A DNA stretch of 64,000 bases from Opisthorchis felineus (lineage: Eukaryota > Platyhelminthes > Trematoda > Opisthorchiida > Opisthorchiidae). The stretch is taken from contig SJOL01007113.1 in NCBI GenBank assembly GCA_004794785.1, positions 1,777,049 to 1,841,048 on the forward strand, read 5' to 3'. Both the position numbers and the translations under genes were made by a program. The notes under the pieces were generated by a model. The model did no database searches and had not been told where the DNA came from. It saw only the letters and a program-made list of their open reading frames with translations. Below, piece after piece: positions 26,039 to 38,400 of this stretch (position 1 is its first letter; the number at the start of each line of letters is the position of its first letter).

Positions 26039-27240
26039 GCAGGAGATGCAGAAGACTTTGCAAGTGGAAACAACCGTGCCTTATACCAGTTGGTACAGTC
26101 AACTGGAGAACAACGGCTAATGAAACGATAAATGAAAATGGCGGCCTATTAAGTCACTCTCAAAAACGCCGACCGGACACACACGCCGAATACATCAAGG
26201 AAAGACTTATGACATCTCCTGCAAAACAGCCTATGTGGGCAAACGCAACGTAAATCTTAGTCGCCTACATCGGAAAAATAAGGTACGAAATATGTCCACT
26301 AAACTGAGAGAGTGCCAGGACGCTCACTTCAAAGATAAAGCATCTCAGATTACCCACCTGACGAAACTTACTGGTGCCATATGGAGTAAGGAGAATGTTC
26401 CCGCTGAATGAGAGACAGTCATTCATATCTTTAGAAAGGTACACAAATGCAGTGTAAAAACCATCGAGGGGTTAGCCTTGAAGCTGCTGCACTAAAGGTC
26501 GTCCTATCTTTCGAAAGTTGACTGAATACATGGAGAGGTAGATCCATGGAAGTCAAGTGAGCTTCCTTCATGAGATAGGACGCATTTAACACATTTTCGT
26601 CCTCCGGTGGATTCGGGAACAGTGACACATTTTCAGCAGATTATGACTGATATAGTTGACAAATATGTCTACCTGGGCGGTAATACCAGTTCTACTGGTA
26701 TGGCCTAAGATGATATTTCAACCAGAACTGGGAAGGAAAGAGAAGCTTTTTTTAATCTGTTTCACCTGCGCCACAGGCGGGACGTCACCTTATCTGTCAA
26801 GGGGTGATTTTATAATGATGCTTTGCTGCCCATAGCTTCATATGGTTGAGAAACCTGGAAGCCTTGTGCTGATGACTAAATGAATTTTAGTGTTTGACCA
26901 TCGACGTCATTGGGGCATTGTCTGAGTCCAGTGTAAACACTAGGGTCAGTAATGCGAAGTACGCCAAAATGTTTTTGGAAGAAATAACTCACCCACGATA
27001 AGAGAACAGACCACACTCCGTCGGTTACATTGGCTTAATCACGTGCCACGTATGCCAGTTGACCGAGTTCCTCCGTGATCACTTTCCGTGAAATCACGCG
27101 AAGAGTGAATACGAGCTAAGGGAGAGTAAACAATCACTTGACAATCACTTGAAAGTAATTACCAGCAGTCTTAGTCTCACTGGCCATTGCCCTCGCCCTG
27201 GATCGAAGCCCAGAGAGGGGAAAAAATGGTGGTAAGGAGC
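26039..27240 (+). pseudogene. Reverse transcriptase domain, palm deleted
   Basis: The linker is readable in two frames: AEDFASGNNRALYQLVQSTG, then NETINENGGLLSHSQKRR. The fingers appear as TKLTGAIWSKENVPAE with IEGLALKLLH, and HIFVLRWIREQ near 26,592-26,625. Directly afterwards VDKYVYLGGNTSSTG (from 26,656) starts the region beyond the catalytic palm. The usual stretch of well over 100 residues with the F/YADD box is therefore missing. The tail continues with FFNLFHLRHRRDVTLSVKG, a stop-interrupted ASYGxETW block, and LRRLHWLNHVPRMPVDRVPP, typical of these elements' C-termini. An 11-bp tandem duplication (ACAATCACTTG twice) lies at 27,130-27,151. The gene is dead: multiple stops and no catalytic aspartates. 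Confidence 0.78.
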
Positions 27241-27260
27241 ACTGACAAACATGTTCCAAT

Positions 27261-30200
27261 CGCGCGTTCAATAGCACTCATGCATCTAAGCTGTTACCTT
27301 CAAGGTATAGCTTCCTCTCCATGACCCAGCAGAACTTTCACTCACTCCCGTATTCACACACCAGTTATATTAACAAGGGCCTCCCGTGTTTCTTCAGATC
27401 ATCGGTGAACAAAACCGTAGCAGCTATAACCACTCTGCAAAATGTACAGGGTTTTACACCTGAACAAAATGACGATGGAACATAAAGTGCTTTCCATCAG
27501 TCATAAATACCGTATATTTTACCATAAATATTAAGATAGGTATAAATATAACCAGGCAAAATATTTGCAACAGGAGAACTTTAAAGTCTGTCCAGGCGCT
27601 GCTGAAGTCTCACTAAACACTAAACATCTCTGCCTCGAGACTTTTGATTCCTACCAGTAAGATTCTAACTTTAAAGTCTCCTTATGAGAGGTATATTACA
27701 CAGAAAGGCAAATACCTTCCAAATCGACACGCGATACCAAAAGTAATTCGGCTAGCTTTTCATATATACTGTTCCTACTGAACACAGTAACATCCCGCTA
27801 CATTATAGTAATTTTTAGCAAATCAGTATCACCGGATCTCAGTCAGAGTTATGAGTACATATTTTTCAGCCATTGGCAATCCACCAGCATTTTTGACATT
27901 TTGCGCTAAAAACATCACACAGTTAAAATGTGCTTTATGCCGCCTTTTAGAACATACCTTTTGACTTTTTACTAATTTTGATCTTTCGGCTCATTTATTA
28001 GGAGCGAGCGCTACCAAAACTACATATTTTGTCTGACTGGTACCCAAAAAATTGTTGGTTATTCCAGACATAAACAAATTTTACTGCCAATGGTAGAAAA
28101 CGTTTGGAATAAATATATAGGACTATTCAGGATTTTCAACATATCCGGCGGACAGGATTGAGTCACGTGTTTGAGCAGGTGATAGGTATTTCAAAAAATT
28201 GATTCCAAAATTCCAAGGCCGCTTGTTTCAAGTGCACACTTATATCCTCATGACGCTGAAACCTCACCCGGGGAGCATTTTTTGGATGTCTTTTGACAAC
28301 AAATGATTGTAAGGACTGCGTTCTCAATCTAATTCAGTCACTTTTAAATCGGACACCTCCCCAACTTCCGAAATGAACGAAAAACCGCAGCAGGTATTAA
28401 GGTTGTTATACGTGCAACAGATGGTGGTTTTTATCCTTCCCACTAGCTGTTGTCAGCGGATAGAATGAAGGAATAAATGAATATGTCGACAGAAGTTCAT
28501 CTTTCCTTTTGCCGCGTCAACAACTGAGTCCCATTTTAATTTGCAGAAACAACAATCCAACCAATATGCAAGCCTGATCTTTGCCCGGTACAGAATTCCG
28601 GGTTGCGTGAAAATGCAAACTTTTTGAACTAAAAACCGGATGAAAAACTGCTGTAGTCCACGAACAAGTTGCTGCTAATTCAAACGCGAGGATGCGGCAA
28701 ACTGATTATTGGAAAATGGCGAAATTGGCGAAAATGGTGAAGACTTTGAGGAAAATGTTTTCCGATAAAACAGAAAAATGCGTAGTTCTATTTCTTAGTC
28801 ACAGTTTTCTATGTTTCTCCCATTTGGTCTAAAGTTTTCCAAATTAGGAGACTAAAGATTATCAACTCAATTAAGTCCTAACGAAACCCATTTCACTCTA
28901 GTTACAAAGAACAAATAGCCTAAAAAAGTATAGGTGCGTCTGTGTTCTAGTTTCCTTTTTAGCCGCTAATTTAGCCATTTGTTTGTGTGCTGGAGAAAAA
29001 ACGGTTTTGTTTTTCTTTGGACAATTACAGGTCACGATGACGTTTCTGCTCCTTGAACTGTTTACCACCTTCACTGAAGCTGCTGCACAACAGGACATAT
29101 TGCCGCCGCATAAGTAACCATACGTTTCTAAAAAAGCATATGCACACTGAAAAATAAAGGAGCGAGGTTTGGGTCGAAATTTGCATGAATTAACCACACT
29201 TCCCAAAAGGTGCACTTGTACGCGTGCATTCTTATGCGACACGAACGTGCCCATTTGTCATTCGAGTAAACGTTTGATTTAATAATAATACGGCTCGTTA
29301 AATTCCTTCAGATCTAAACATCTCACCAAAAACCAAATTAAAAAGCTCAGTGCACTGTGATTTGTTTCATCTTGTTGGTTTATTTTTTCCTGCAAACACT
29401 ATGACTCAAGTGTAAAAGGAACATTGTTAGTTTGTACTCAGAAGAGAGTCCTATTCACAGGCGAACAACCTCATACGCGGTGGTTTACTGTCCATAAATA
29501 TTTGACTGCATAAATGATTGGAAACACAGAGCGTCGCACCAGTTAGTATTGGAGACTTTAAGCTCAAACTGGATGGTATAGGTCGTCCATCAAAATGCTT
29601 GTGGGGCTCTTACAACAGCTGTGACCTAACAACTTATCTTTTCACTCCACGGTCACGGAGACTCATCCAGCCGGGTAAAGCGTATGCTCAAACTGAACTG
29701 CTTACCGAAGTTAACTCACATTTTCCCATCTACTCAACCATCAATACCCTTACGACGGGGCTCACCAGGTGGAAAAATATACGGGATGTAGTCAAGCTCT
29801 GTGCACTAGTCAACGTGAATGACCTTGTGACCGTCGCATCCCACACAATAATGCAAACAAACCCAGGTAAGTTGCTAGCCCTGCCCTCGATTTTTGGCTT
29901 TCGTATCAATTCATATAAAGGGAGATGCAAGTCCGTGGCGAGATATGTGATGACCGACCGCTTTCATTCGAATACACACGTGGACGTAGTTTAGACCACA
30001 GAGCGAACGCGGTCTGGTGAGACGAAAATACCTAAATAGTTGGGCGGCTCATCCGCGGAACACTCCAAAGTAAACACGAGACTTTCAAGTGCATCTCTCT
30101 GTACCAGTCGTTGTGTCAATTCTGAATGGCAAACGGTGCATGTATTTAAATACTATATATGGCAAGAAGGTCTCCTGTTGTCCGGCACTTTTAAGAAAAA

Positions 30201-32770
30201 AAGTAGATGAATGACACAGAGTAATATAAATGATATTTTGGGCTCAAAAATGTATTTTGAAAACAAAATTTTCTTCGTCACGTCCCTAAGTTCAGTGGAT
30301 GGTGTGACATAGAATGCGGCTCTGTAGGTTATCGGAAAATCCGTTCATAAGAGAAAGACTAGAAAACATCCCATATTCTGCACGATAAACGTTTGAAGAA
30401 TTTGTAAACACTTGATGTCTTGGAAAACCGCGTAAATTAAAAGCCATGTTCAGATCGAAATTAAAGAGTCGCAAAGCAGGCACGATCCCCTGTGTCGAGG
30501 GGTTACTAGCCGAGAAACAACGCCCGTTTACCTGATGGTCTAAAATTGATAACTACTTTGGTATTCTAGGCTTGCTATCAATGAAATATGATCTATTTAA
30601 TTCTAAAACGTATGTGATACGATCAAAAGTTTTTCACCAGGGTTATTCAAGAACCAGCGGCCAGGAAAGCAGCCGGTAACTATGCCTGGATCCAGCATTT
30701 TAAGGGCATTATGTTTTAAACTCATCATGTACACTGTTAATTCTGAAATGGCAGTGCAAACAAACGAAATCATTACACCTTCCTGTAGGCATCAAATAGT
30801 GTTCGTCGACCAACTGCCTTCAGTTGAGCAGATCACACAGGGCTTTATTCTTCAACTGATAGGAAGTGCGTAATAATCTGAACCTGCCCTTCGTTTACCC
30901 CAATTACCACGTTTTAAATAACGTACTGTTTGTTCCAAAATGGTGGCTAGATACCTTGTGAGATTAGGTCAGATTTCCCGAGCGGATAATGTCTTAAACT
31001 CTTGAGAAAAAGTCTACACACGTCATTAACAAAATACCAAGCTCGTTAAACACTCTATCCATCAACCTGGTTGCATATGTGGGCTTTAAATCACATTTAA
31101 GTCACACAGTACGAAAAAGGTAGATGCTTTAAGAATTCCGTAGAATTGCGAATGTGACGCCACTCTAGCTTATTTCAAACCTACTTGTGACTTAAAAATG
31201 TATATGACGTGTTTTGAAGGGATGCTTGTACCGGATTAGAATGTGGACCGAATTAACGCACGACCACGTGACTTCACCGGTGGGCATAACTGATCTGGAA
31301 TACTCTGAGGACACAAAATTCTAAGTGACCTGGATAGGAGACAGACGGATTATTTGAATCAGCAGGAACTTCACTTAAGGAAGGCATTCATCAGTTCATA
31401 TAATGTTGGCTCGTTTATATAGTAAGTTGGTGGCCGCCATGTTCACCCTCCTATACTTACTCAGAAACACTACAATATATGGTGGCATACAGACGTCGGT
31501 GGCGTCCATTTTGTTTCCATTCAGACCAATTGTTGAAGTTGCGGGAAGGTCACCTTTTTGGGTGGTTTCACTAATAATCGTATCTTTCTTTTTTGCTCAA
31601 AAAGCAACATCAAAATGGACTGACACGGTTAATTATGAATGAGCCGTCAATTAGCCACGATGGTGTCGTTGACAACTTCGTTGATGAGGATACTCGAATA
31701 ACTGATGGACGAAGAGTGTATGGATGTAGTTAACCATGCGCTGGCGACGTTAGTTGCTTAAACGTCACTTTTACTACGCTCGAAGCCATACAATGGAAGC
31801 AGTCATTGCTGCGGTGATTAAAAGCGATAACGTCACTAGTGCTTTGCTTTTTAAACCGAGTGAGATGACGTCTCTAGTTTGTTTTTCTTCGAATGTTTTG
31901 AGAATATTTCCCCGGCGACCATCTCACCATCATGATCACTTATTTAAGGGACTCACCTTCTGGACTAGCAACCCTTCTGCCATATCCAGAAGATATGTTT
32001 GCTAAAACACTGTCGGAACATGGGTTACGCTACGAAGTTTATTAAAGTAAAGGTTCAGACGATCGTCTTTGTTGTCAGTGTTCCCGACTTTGTACTTGCA
32101 TGCGGAATTCATCAAGCAAATAGAAGGTTTTATTGTGGGCAACAGCATAGTCTATTTGAAGATGGGTGCTCCACGACACTACCGTAAACCTATAATTTGT
32201 ATATTTAATAATTCACTTATCAGCAACCAATCCTGTCAACTTCTGTGACTTGCCACTAGACGAGTTGGACTCTAAATGCCCGTACAGTGGACCGGTCACT
32301 AGGTATGGGACATTTGCATGTTACAATGAAATGGGGCATAAATATATTTTGTTCCGGAAGGCTACCAAAATCAAACTACGCTGCGCCCACTTCCTGGGAC
32401 TGTAAGGGTTGTCATTTGAGTTTACTGCATTTTTAACATGTAAGCAAAGAAAGTGTTGTCCGTTATTTCTTCTTCTCAGGGGAAAATGACGTTTGCACAT
32501 TGTTCTGGGTGCGTCAAATTTGTCCTGGCCATCTGGCCTACTTGTCATCAACTTTATCGGCAAGATTTAAGACGTTAAAAATCGGTCTCAAGTGTACTAC
32601 GTGCACTCCGGCAAAGAACAAATGGTTGAGTGTCCCGGTTGATCACTGTAGATTACGTGCAGATTGCTATCCGCGCTTCTGTGACTTTTGAAGATGGACT
32701 GCGTTGCCACTATGGAGCCGTACGGGAAGTGGGCGCGGCCTTTGTAGACAAGAAATCGTAATTGAAAGAA
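27261..32770. other. No gene recognised; longest open frame of the window
   Basis: Nothing recognisable over about 5.5 kb. The frame at 29,518-29,994 (+) is open for 158 codons, the longest in the window, but it begins with TTG, has no motif I know and no convincing Kozak or splice context. In 64 kb of AT-rich DNA one frame of this size is near chance expectation. The minus-strand frame at 28,898-29,254 is equally uncorroborated. Neither is called as a gene. Confidence 0.45.
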
Positions 32771-32978
32771 ATACACTCATTTGCAAATCAATTTGGTTTT
32801 GCGAGAGACTCACCTGGAACCCAGCTGAATCTCTCGTTTGTGATGTTTCCATGCAACTGAATGTGCTGCACAGGCCACCTCATGTTCCAGTTGCTACGAT
32901 ATTCGAGATATCGCGATGCATGTAAGTTTGCGCAATGTACTACTCATAAGGTCGAAGAATTTTTAGCAACCTTATGAG
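32771..32978 (-). mobile_element. Hammerhead element remnant (spacer plus collapsed ribozyme pair)
   Basis: The segment 32,771-32,930 is a second copy of the spacer seen at 13,849-13,993. It shares ACTCATTTGCAAATCAAT, CTCTCGTTTGTGAT, GCCACCTCATGTT and CAGTTGCTACGATATTC, with scattered differences. Immediately to its right, where the first locus has a back-to-back ribozyme pair, only the two outer tails remain (ACTCATAAGGT and AGCAACCTTATGAG). The whole catalytic centre is gone. It supports the view that spacer and ribozymes belong to one element. Confidence 0.7.
32943..32978. repeat. 10-bp perfect inverted repeat
   Basis: CTCATAAGGT at 32,943-32,952 and ACCTTATGAG at 32,969-32,978, with a 16-nt spacer. 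Each arm equals the tail sequence that follows the hammerheads elsewhere (consensus CAGCAACCTTGTGAG). It is best read as a divergent ribozyme pair that lost its middle, perhaps by deletion within a palindrome. Confidence 0.75.
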
Positions 32979-34929
32979 AAATTGTAATTTACTTTTGCCG
33001 CCACAAGACTGTGGGAACTTTGAGTTGCTTCTCCTATGCTTTGTATCTATGGATGCAATAATGCTGATTTCATCCACGAAGGAGGGGTTAGCAAACGTTG
33101 GCTCTAAAATTTGCAAATACCAGTAATCAAGCGATTTATCCTGACTGCCAGTGCAATATCCGTTATGATAGAAATACTCTAAACAATCAAGAGTGAGGTA
33201 CTGGTTAAAAGGTAGCGGCTGTGCATAGTAGGAATTCATGGGCCCTGATCCCTCAGGTTACGTCAACCCCTTACCACCGTGTGGGTCAGATTTTCAAGTA
33301 AACGGCTTAACATCGGGGTAGCCAAACTGTGTCTGTTTCTAGCCACAGCAGTTAGGAATCTCCTTGAACATCAGGCGAGCTCCAAGGAGAAAGAATATGC
33401 CTTTCTGCGACTTGGAACCCAGAACATCAGGAGATTCTTTGAGACGGCTGATGGACACAGGTATGTAATACAAACCATCTTATGTTGCAAAGAGCTATAA
33501 ACACTGCAGAATAGACCCTACTACACTCCTTGCGACCCGGCAGGCTGATAAAGCAAAGCTACAGGGGGCTGGCTGTCGTTATATCTTCTACATACATCTT
33601 CTTCCATAAGAAAGCCGAAATAAAAAGTATGTTAAACTTGCATTTATAGATAACAAAATTCCAAGAATAATAGATCAACCAACTGCAGGATGACAGCCAT
33701 CCAATTTTGGCCGTCGCAAACAGGGTTCCCCCTGGTTATCAGTGCCCGTGCCTCCACTATTTCGCTCACAGATAAGAAGAAGAAATAATTATACTAGCAA
33801 ATTTTAGACCTGCTGGAATCTACAACTTTAAGTGACTCGTTTTCTTGTTCAGCAGAAATAGTGCTCGGATTGACAAGGAATTGGTGGCTTGGAAAATTAT
33901 GCTGGGTGCATTTGAAATCGGAGCAATGGACGGTAAATTTGGAAGATTACACTGAACGGTGCTGCATTTAAATACTGCGTAGCAAAAACATGGTTAAGTG
34001 TGGATTGGAAATTGTTTGCCACGCGGATTCATGCAAGGAGGGCACACGAACATCTAATTAACCGTGTCACTACAACGTGAAGCTACACCTGCAATTTACG
34101 GATCAAATAAGTGTTGTTTGGAGCTGAGTATAGTGGGATCACTGTTCGGTGTGCACTACTGTACGCGCTACAATAAGAAATTCGGTACAACGTGAACCAG
34201 GAAGAAACTCATTCAAGATGGTTGTGAGGAGGCCGAAGTACGACAAAAATGCATATGAGTTTTGCAAAGTTTTGGGGCAAAGGATGGCGGACTACCAAGT
34301 CCCAAATACGCCCAAGAGCCACGGTGCTTCGAAATATCCACACACTTTCAAGCAACTGCCGCGGGTACACTTGAACTTAAGCAGGAACGGAGGTGGTATT
34401 TGGTTTAAGGAATTGGCTCAATATCAATATATATCATGGTTTATGAGAAGAAATTGGCATTCTCCGAAATTCTTCGAGATTCGACAAACACAAGAGCCCG
34501 AAAACAACCCGGAAGAGCTAGGATCAAACCTGGAAAAATTAGTGTTGGACGAAACGAAGTGCAGAGCTGCAGTCGTACATGGATGACCGCGTCAAAGGAA
34601 TCCTTTAGGGGACTAAACGTAATATGTGAACCGAAGTTTTTTATCACCTTTAATTGACAGAAGGCACACAAAAGGGTGAAAAACTCAGCAAGGCTGATTA
34701 AGTCCTGTTGCATTCGAAGCAACACTTTTCAGAACCAATTTACTGGCCAGCAGAAGTTGATTTGAGCCCATTTTTCCACACAAGGTGAAGACCCACTTTG
34801 CAAGCTTGCCTTCATCTGCATAGTTGTTAACGGTAATAAATGAACTACAGAACTAAAAAGCAGTACGATTGGATGGTTTTGCAGTTTTCGAATGTTCATG
34901 CGCTGAATCAGTTTTCTATTAACAGCATG
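32979..34929. other. No gene recognised; weak integrase-like frame
   Basis: No supported gene. The frame from about 34,146 to 34,583 (+, 145 codons, non-ATG start) opens with VRATIRNS and later KMVVRRPKY. These faintly recall the end of a Ty3/gypsy integrase, but the expected spacing and the rest of the domain are not there. I leave it uncalled. Confidence 0.4.
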
Positions 34930-35455
34930 TAAGATTTTGGGCTCAATCCGTTAGTGGCATTCTGGACGAAAAAGGTTCACTAGGAGCAGTGTGGATTTCG
35001 AAATAGTCAGTGTACTGATAAAATAATTTTCATCGCGGAACGAATCCAACAAAATTGTCTTGAACGGAATCAACCGCACTGTGGACCGTTTGTTGACTCT
35101 GTCAACAGAGAATTATTGTGGATCTTCCTGGGCTGCTCAGAAAGTTTGTCATTCCCATCATAGTCTGCCACATTGGGACTACGATTTATTGGTCGACACC
35201 GGAGTAAGGCAAGGTGGTGTTTTGCTTTAGTTCTTTTTACCCCCTAGTTAACTGCTATTTGCGCACAGGCCTTCTGAAATGGTCTATCAACGCAGTACCT
35301 GCTGGATGTTTATCTGTTTGATTCGGAGCGTCGCCTGGCCAAAAGACCTCAGTGAAACAGCCACAATTTGCAAGCAACTGCACCTTATTTTGCTATTCTG
35401 AAACCAGTGACGGCATTCAATTCAACTGTGCCTCGATTCGGCTTAAATGTTAAGA
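34930..35455 (+). pseudogene. Reverse transcriptase fragment, second non-LTR family
   Basis: The fragment begins near LNPLVAFWTKKVH and continues EQCGFRNSQCTDKIIFIAER, then IQQNCLERNQPH, then FVDSVNRELLWIFLG. These match the QCGFR, DMIF and FxDxxKAFDxVNRExLW blocks of a non-LTR reverse transcriptase, except that the LTKAFD segment with a catalytic Asp is missing between VD and SVNRELLW. Further on GVRQGGVLL (family GVKQGCVLAP) is followed by a stop, and YLLDVYLFDSERRLAKRP matches the next conserved block. Where FADD should stand, the frame reads LLF and then a stop. FGLNVK closes the recognisable part. It differs from the 25.5-27.3 kb element, so two families have inserted. Possible faint extension to about 35,720. 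Confidence 0.75.
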
Positions 35456-38400
35456 TTTTTTAATTGCTCTTCCATTACCAGCCTGGATCATGGATTCGAC
35501 ATAAAACACCAGGTGTTCTGCTAAGTGGATGTGGGACAGTGTGTTCTCCAGTTTTCTGATAGCTTGATGGCACAATATCCACAGGACTGACAGGATAAAG
35601 TCACTAAAAACAGAGTAAACGGAGTACCCCCAAGTTATTTGTTGCCACCTTGACAATGCGTTATTCAGCGCTGGGAGGGTTGTGGTATTGGGCTGACAAA
35701 TAAATTGACGAAAAAGATCTGTGCCTTGATTTTAAGCTGGTAACCGGTGCTAGTACCAATTATTATATTGTCATGTTAAGGCTGGATGGGGGGCTTGCAA
35801 TATGCCTACGCGCGTTGCCAGCAGACCTCATTTCTCTTGGGTGGCATCAGAGCTAAGGGTTTACGTGTGGTACTAAATTCAGCTCCGTGTAAACCGTTTG
35901 CGGCTTTCTACCGTGCGCAGGCGCCCAGCAGTTCCGTAACTGTTGCCCCACAGATTTGATTTTGATATCAGCCATTCATGTGCGTACGCCGCTCTCATTA
36001 GTGGGTCATCGTTTGACGAAACCGGCCAAAGACGATCCCTGCAAATATGTGAGCCAACGAAATAACGTAAGGATGTTTTGGGGAAGCGTTTACAGCCACT
36101 TACAATAGTATCTTGAATGTCCTGCCTTGTTTGGCGTCTGATAAAATATTGCCGGATCATACTTCCAATACGATTTGTACAATATTCAATACCATTTATT
36201 AACCCATAAATATCGTTATGTAGTCCCAGCTTCGTTAACCTAGTAGTAAGGACAACTGAAGTAAAACATTGTTGTCCCCACTATGGTGTCACAGATGTTT
36301 TTCAGATGCTGTCCTATTACTTTAGGATCTCCCCTGATATTTCCTATTCAAAAACCACTTATTTGCAACTCCACTTGTGAGTAATTTTTTTCAACATTCT
36401 CTTTGAAAGAATGAAATTACCGTTGAATAGGTAACAGCATAGAGATCCTCTAAAGCGAACCTGTCGACTTATCTCAGATGAACCTACAGATGAGGCTCTG
36501 TGTGTGCAGAGATATTTTGTTGCAATTTCTAGTAATAACTTTTACAACACTAATTTAACACAACGCTGCTCCCACGTATTCTAGCACCTTTCTGGAAGTT
36601 TGAAATGATGCCTACTTAAAACTGGCAACTATCTGTTTCTCAGTATGACCTTCAAATTTTCGGTAGACCACCTTCGTTTAGAAGAATCAGTTCAACGAAC
36701 TTGGAAAGTTTCAAACACTATGTGACATGTCTTTTCCAACAGAGATCAATATTCGAAGTGTAGAACTAAAAAGTATTCAACTCCCAAGTGTAGTTCTTCC
36801 CGACGATGGCGTCCAGGGAGGGGGCTAGAAGGTGCACCCGTAAATATCAGTTTTGGGAGCATGCATTGTAGCTTGGTTACGCCCGCTGTAATGTGGGTGT
36901 GCTGCACCCCGCGATCCAGTTTTGCCCTTACTGAGGAGAATTTCTTTTTTTAAACAAACTTCAGTTAACCTTGCGGTAATGTAACAAGGGAGCCCAAGCT
37001 TGGTTTGTCACTCTAGATAAAGTGGTCTAATAACACTTCTTTGTTCAGATTTACTATTATTCATCCTTGAATTTGTACGTGCAAAAATTGCCTGATATTT
37101 CCATCAGCGCCCAAATGGAAGCTAGAGGCTGTAGGAAAATGCGTTCGTTTATTCTAATAATAGTCTTACTGAGCCACGCGAGAACGCGCTGTTTAAGGGC
37201 TATCCAAACACACTACAGATTTTAACTTAGGAATAAGTTTTAAAGTAGTCTTGGAATAGTTGAAACACAGTCGGCGGGCCAGGAAAGAATCAGCCCGACC
37301 CTTTTGGTTCCTACCTGCTCGAACTTTTTTGCCAACCAATTCCCGAAGCAGCATTATGCACCTCTATTGGATATGTCGGTTTTGCTAGCCAACTGACATT
37401 TAATAGGACACCTAGCGATCTCCAAAGCAGTAAGTCGGTCGGGTTTGTCCTCCATTGATCCGTGGGGAATGCCAGCAATCATAAATTTGTTGTTTTATTG
37501 GTGCGTCACACTTTTAATGCAACTTTTGATTGCAATTTCAGGCATAACAACAGCATAAAACCGAAAAACCACTGAGAATTAGTCCATTCAAAAACTTTAG
37601 GTTGAGTTTGCAAGATTTCTCCTGAATGTTGCGCATATCAGTACACAGCACCACAAAACATTCCCCTGAGCCCAAATTATTACAATGTCATACGCCAAGA
37701 CAAAAACAACGCCTCATTGATTTTCATTGCTAGTTCCTATTTATTGGTTGGGCTTTACTGGTTTGACGCAATATCAGTAATTTTCAGGATTGTTGGGATG
37801 TACTATGCAAATAAATGTTACACACCACTTTCAGTATGATTACTATTTTATTTTTAAGTATCACTTTACTAGTATTATTTAATAATTTTGCTTATTTCTT
37901 GCCAAACGAGCAAGTTTTTTGTGAGCTGTCGCAAAACGCAGCAGCTAACCTGCTCTAAAACTACTGAGAATTTTTCCAATATTACACAAAATGCGCAGTG
38001 TGTGAGTAACTATGTCCCTCACGAGTATGATGGCTTTTTCTCCGTGATTGTTTGTGTTGAAAGCATTTTATTAACTGATTACCAGTATGAATTAGCTGTG
38101 TGCTCAGCCTTTGGTATCCGACCATCTTCTGGAGAAAATTCGCGGTCGCCTTATGGTGGAATCGTTTGGTGCAACTTTTTTACTTGGTATAATGGAATAT
38201 AAATTATTCACGTGAATAACGAATCTAGAGATTATCTAGACAAGACGGTTGTCGGTGCTTCCTAGAATACTTGATGGAATTGATCACAGACAGTGCCTTT
38301 GATGTGCATATGTAAAGCAACCTAAATAGATGACAAGCTGTAGCTTAGCGGCCTGTATATTTTTGTTTTACTCGGCCTGAACGGTAATAAAAAGGCAGTT

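Larger units (their letters stand above)
25540..27260 (+). mobile_element. Non-LTR retrotransposon remnant (RTE/CR1-like)
   Basis: Translated fragments in shifting frames follow the order of an endonuclease-reverse transcriptase polyprotein: an APE-type endonuclease (about 25,645-26,037), a linker before the reverse transcriptase, the fingers region, and the C-terminal thumb/connection region (to about 27,240). The reading frame is broken by many stops and shifts. Three blocks appear deleted: the middle of the endonuclease near 25,765, the endonuclease C-terminus near 26,037, and the reverse transcriptase palm near 26,630. The residual peptides resemble an element family I associate with trematode genomes; assignment to RTE versus CR1 is uncertain. 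The 5' end may extend to about 25,300. No target-site duplication was found. Confidence 0.75.

Noticed and set aside
34146..34583. 145-codon frame with VRATIRNS and KMVVRRPKY, recalling a gypsy integrase end
   Set aside because: The YDGP segment and downstream barrel residues are absent, and the rest of the frame does not look like integrase.
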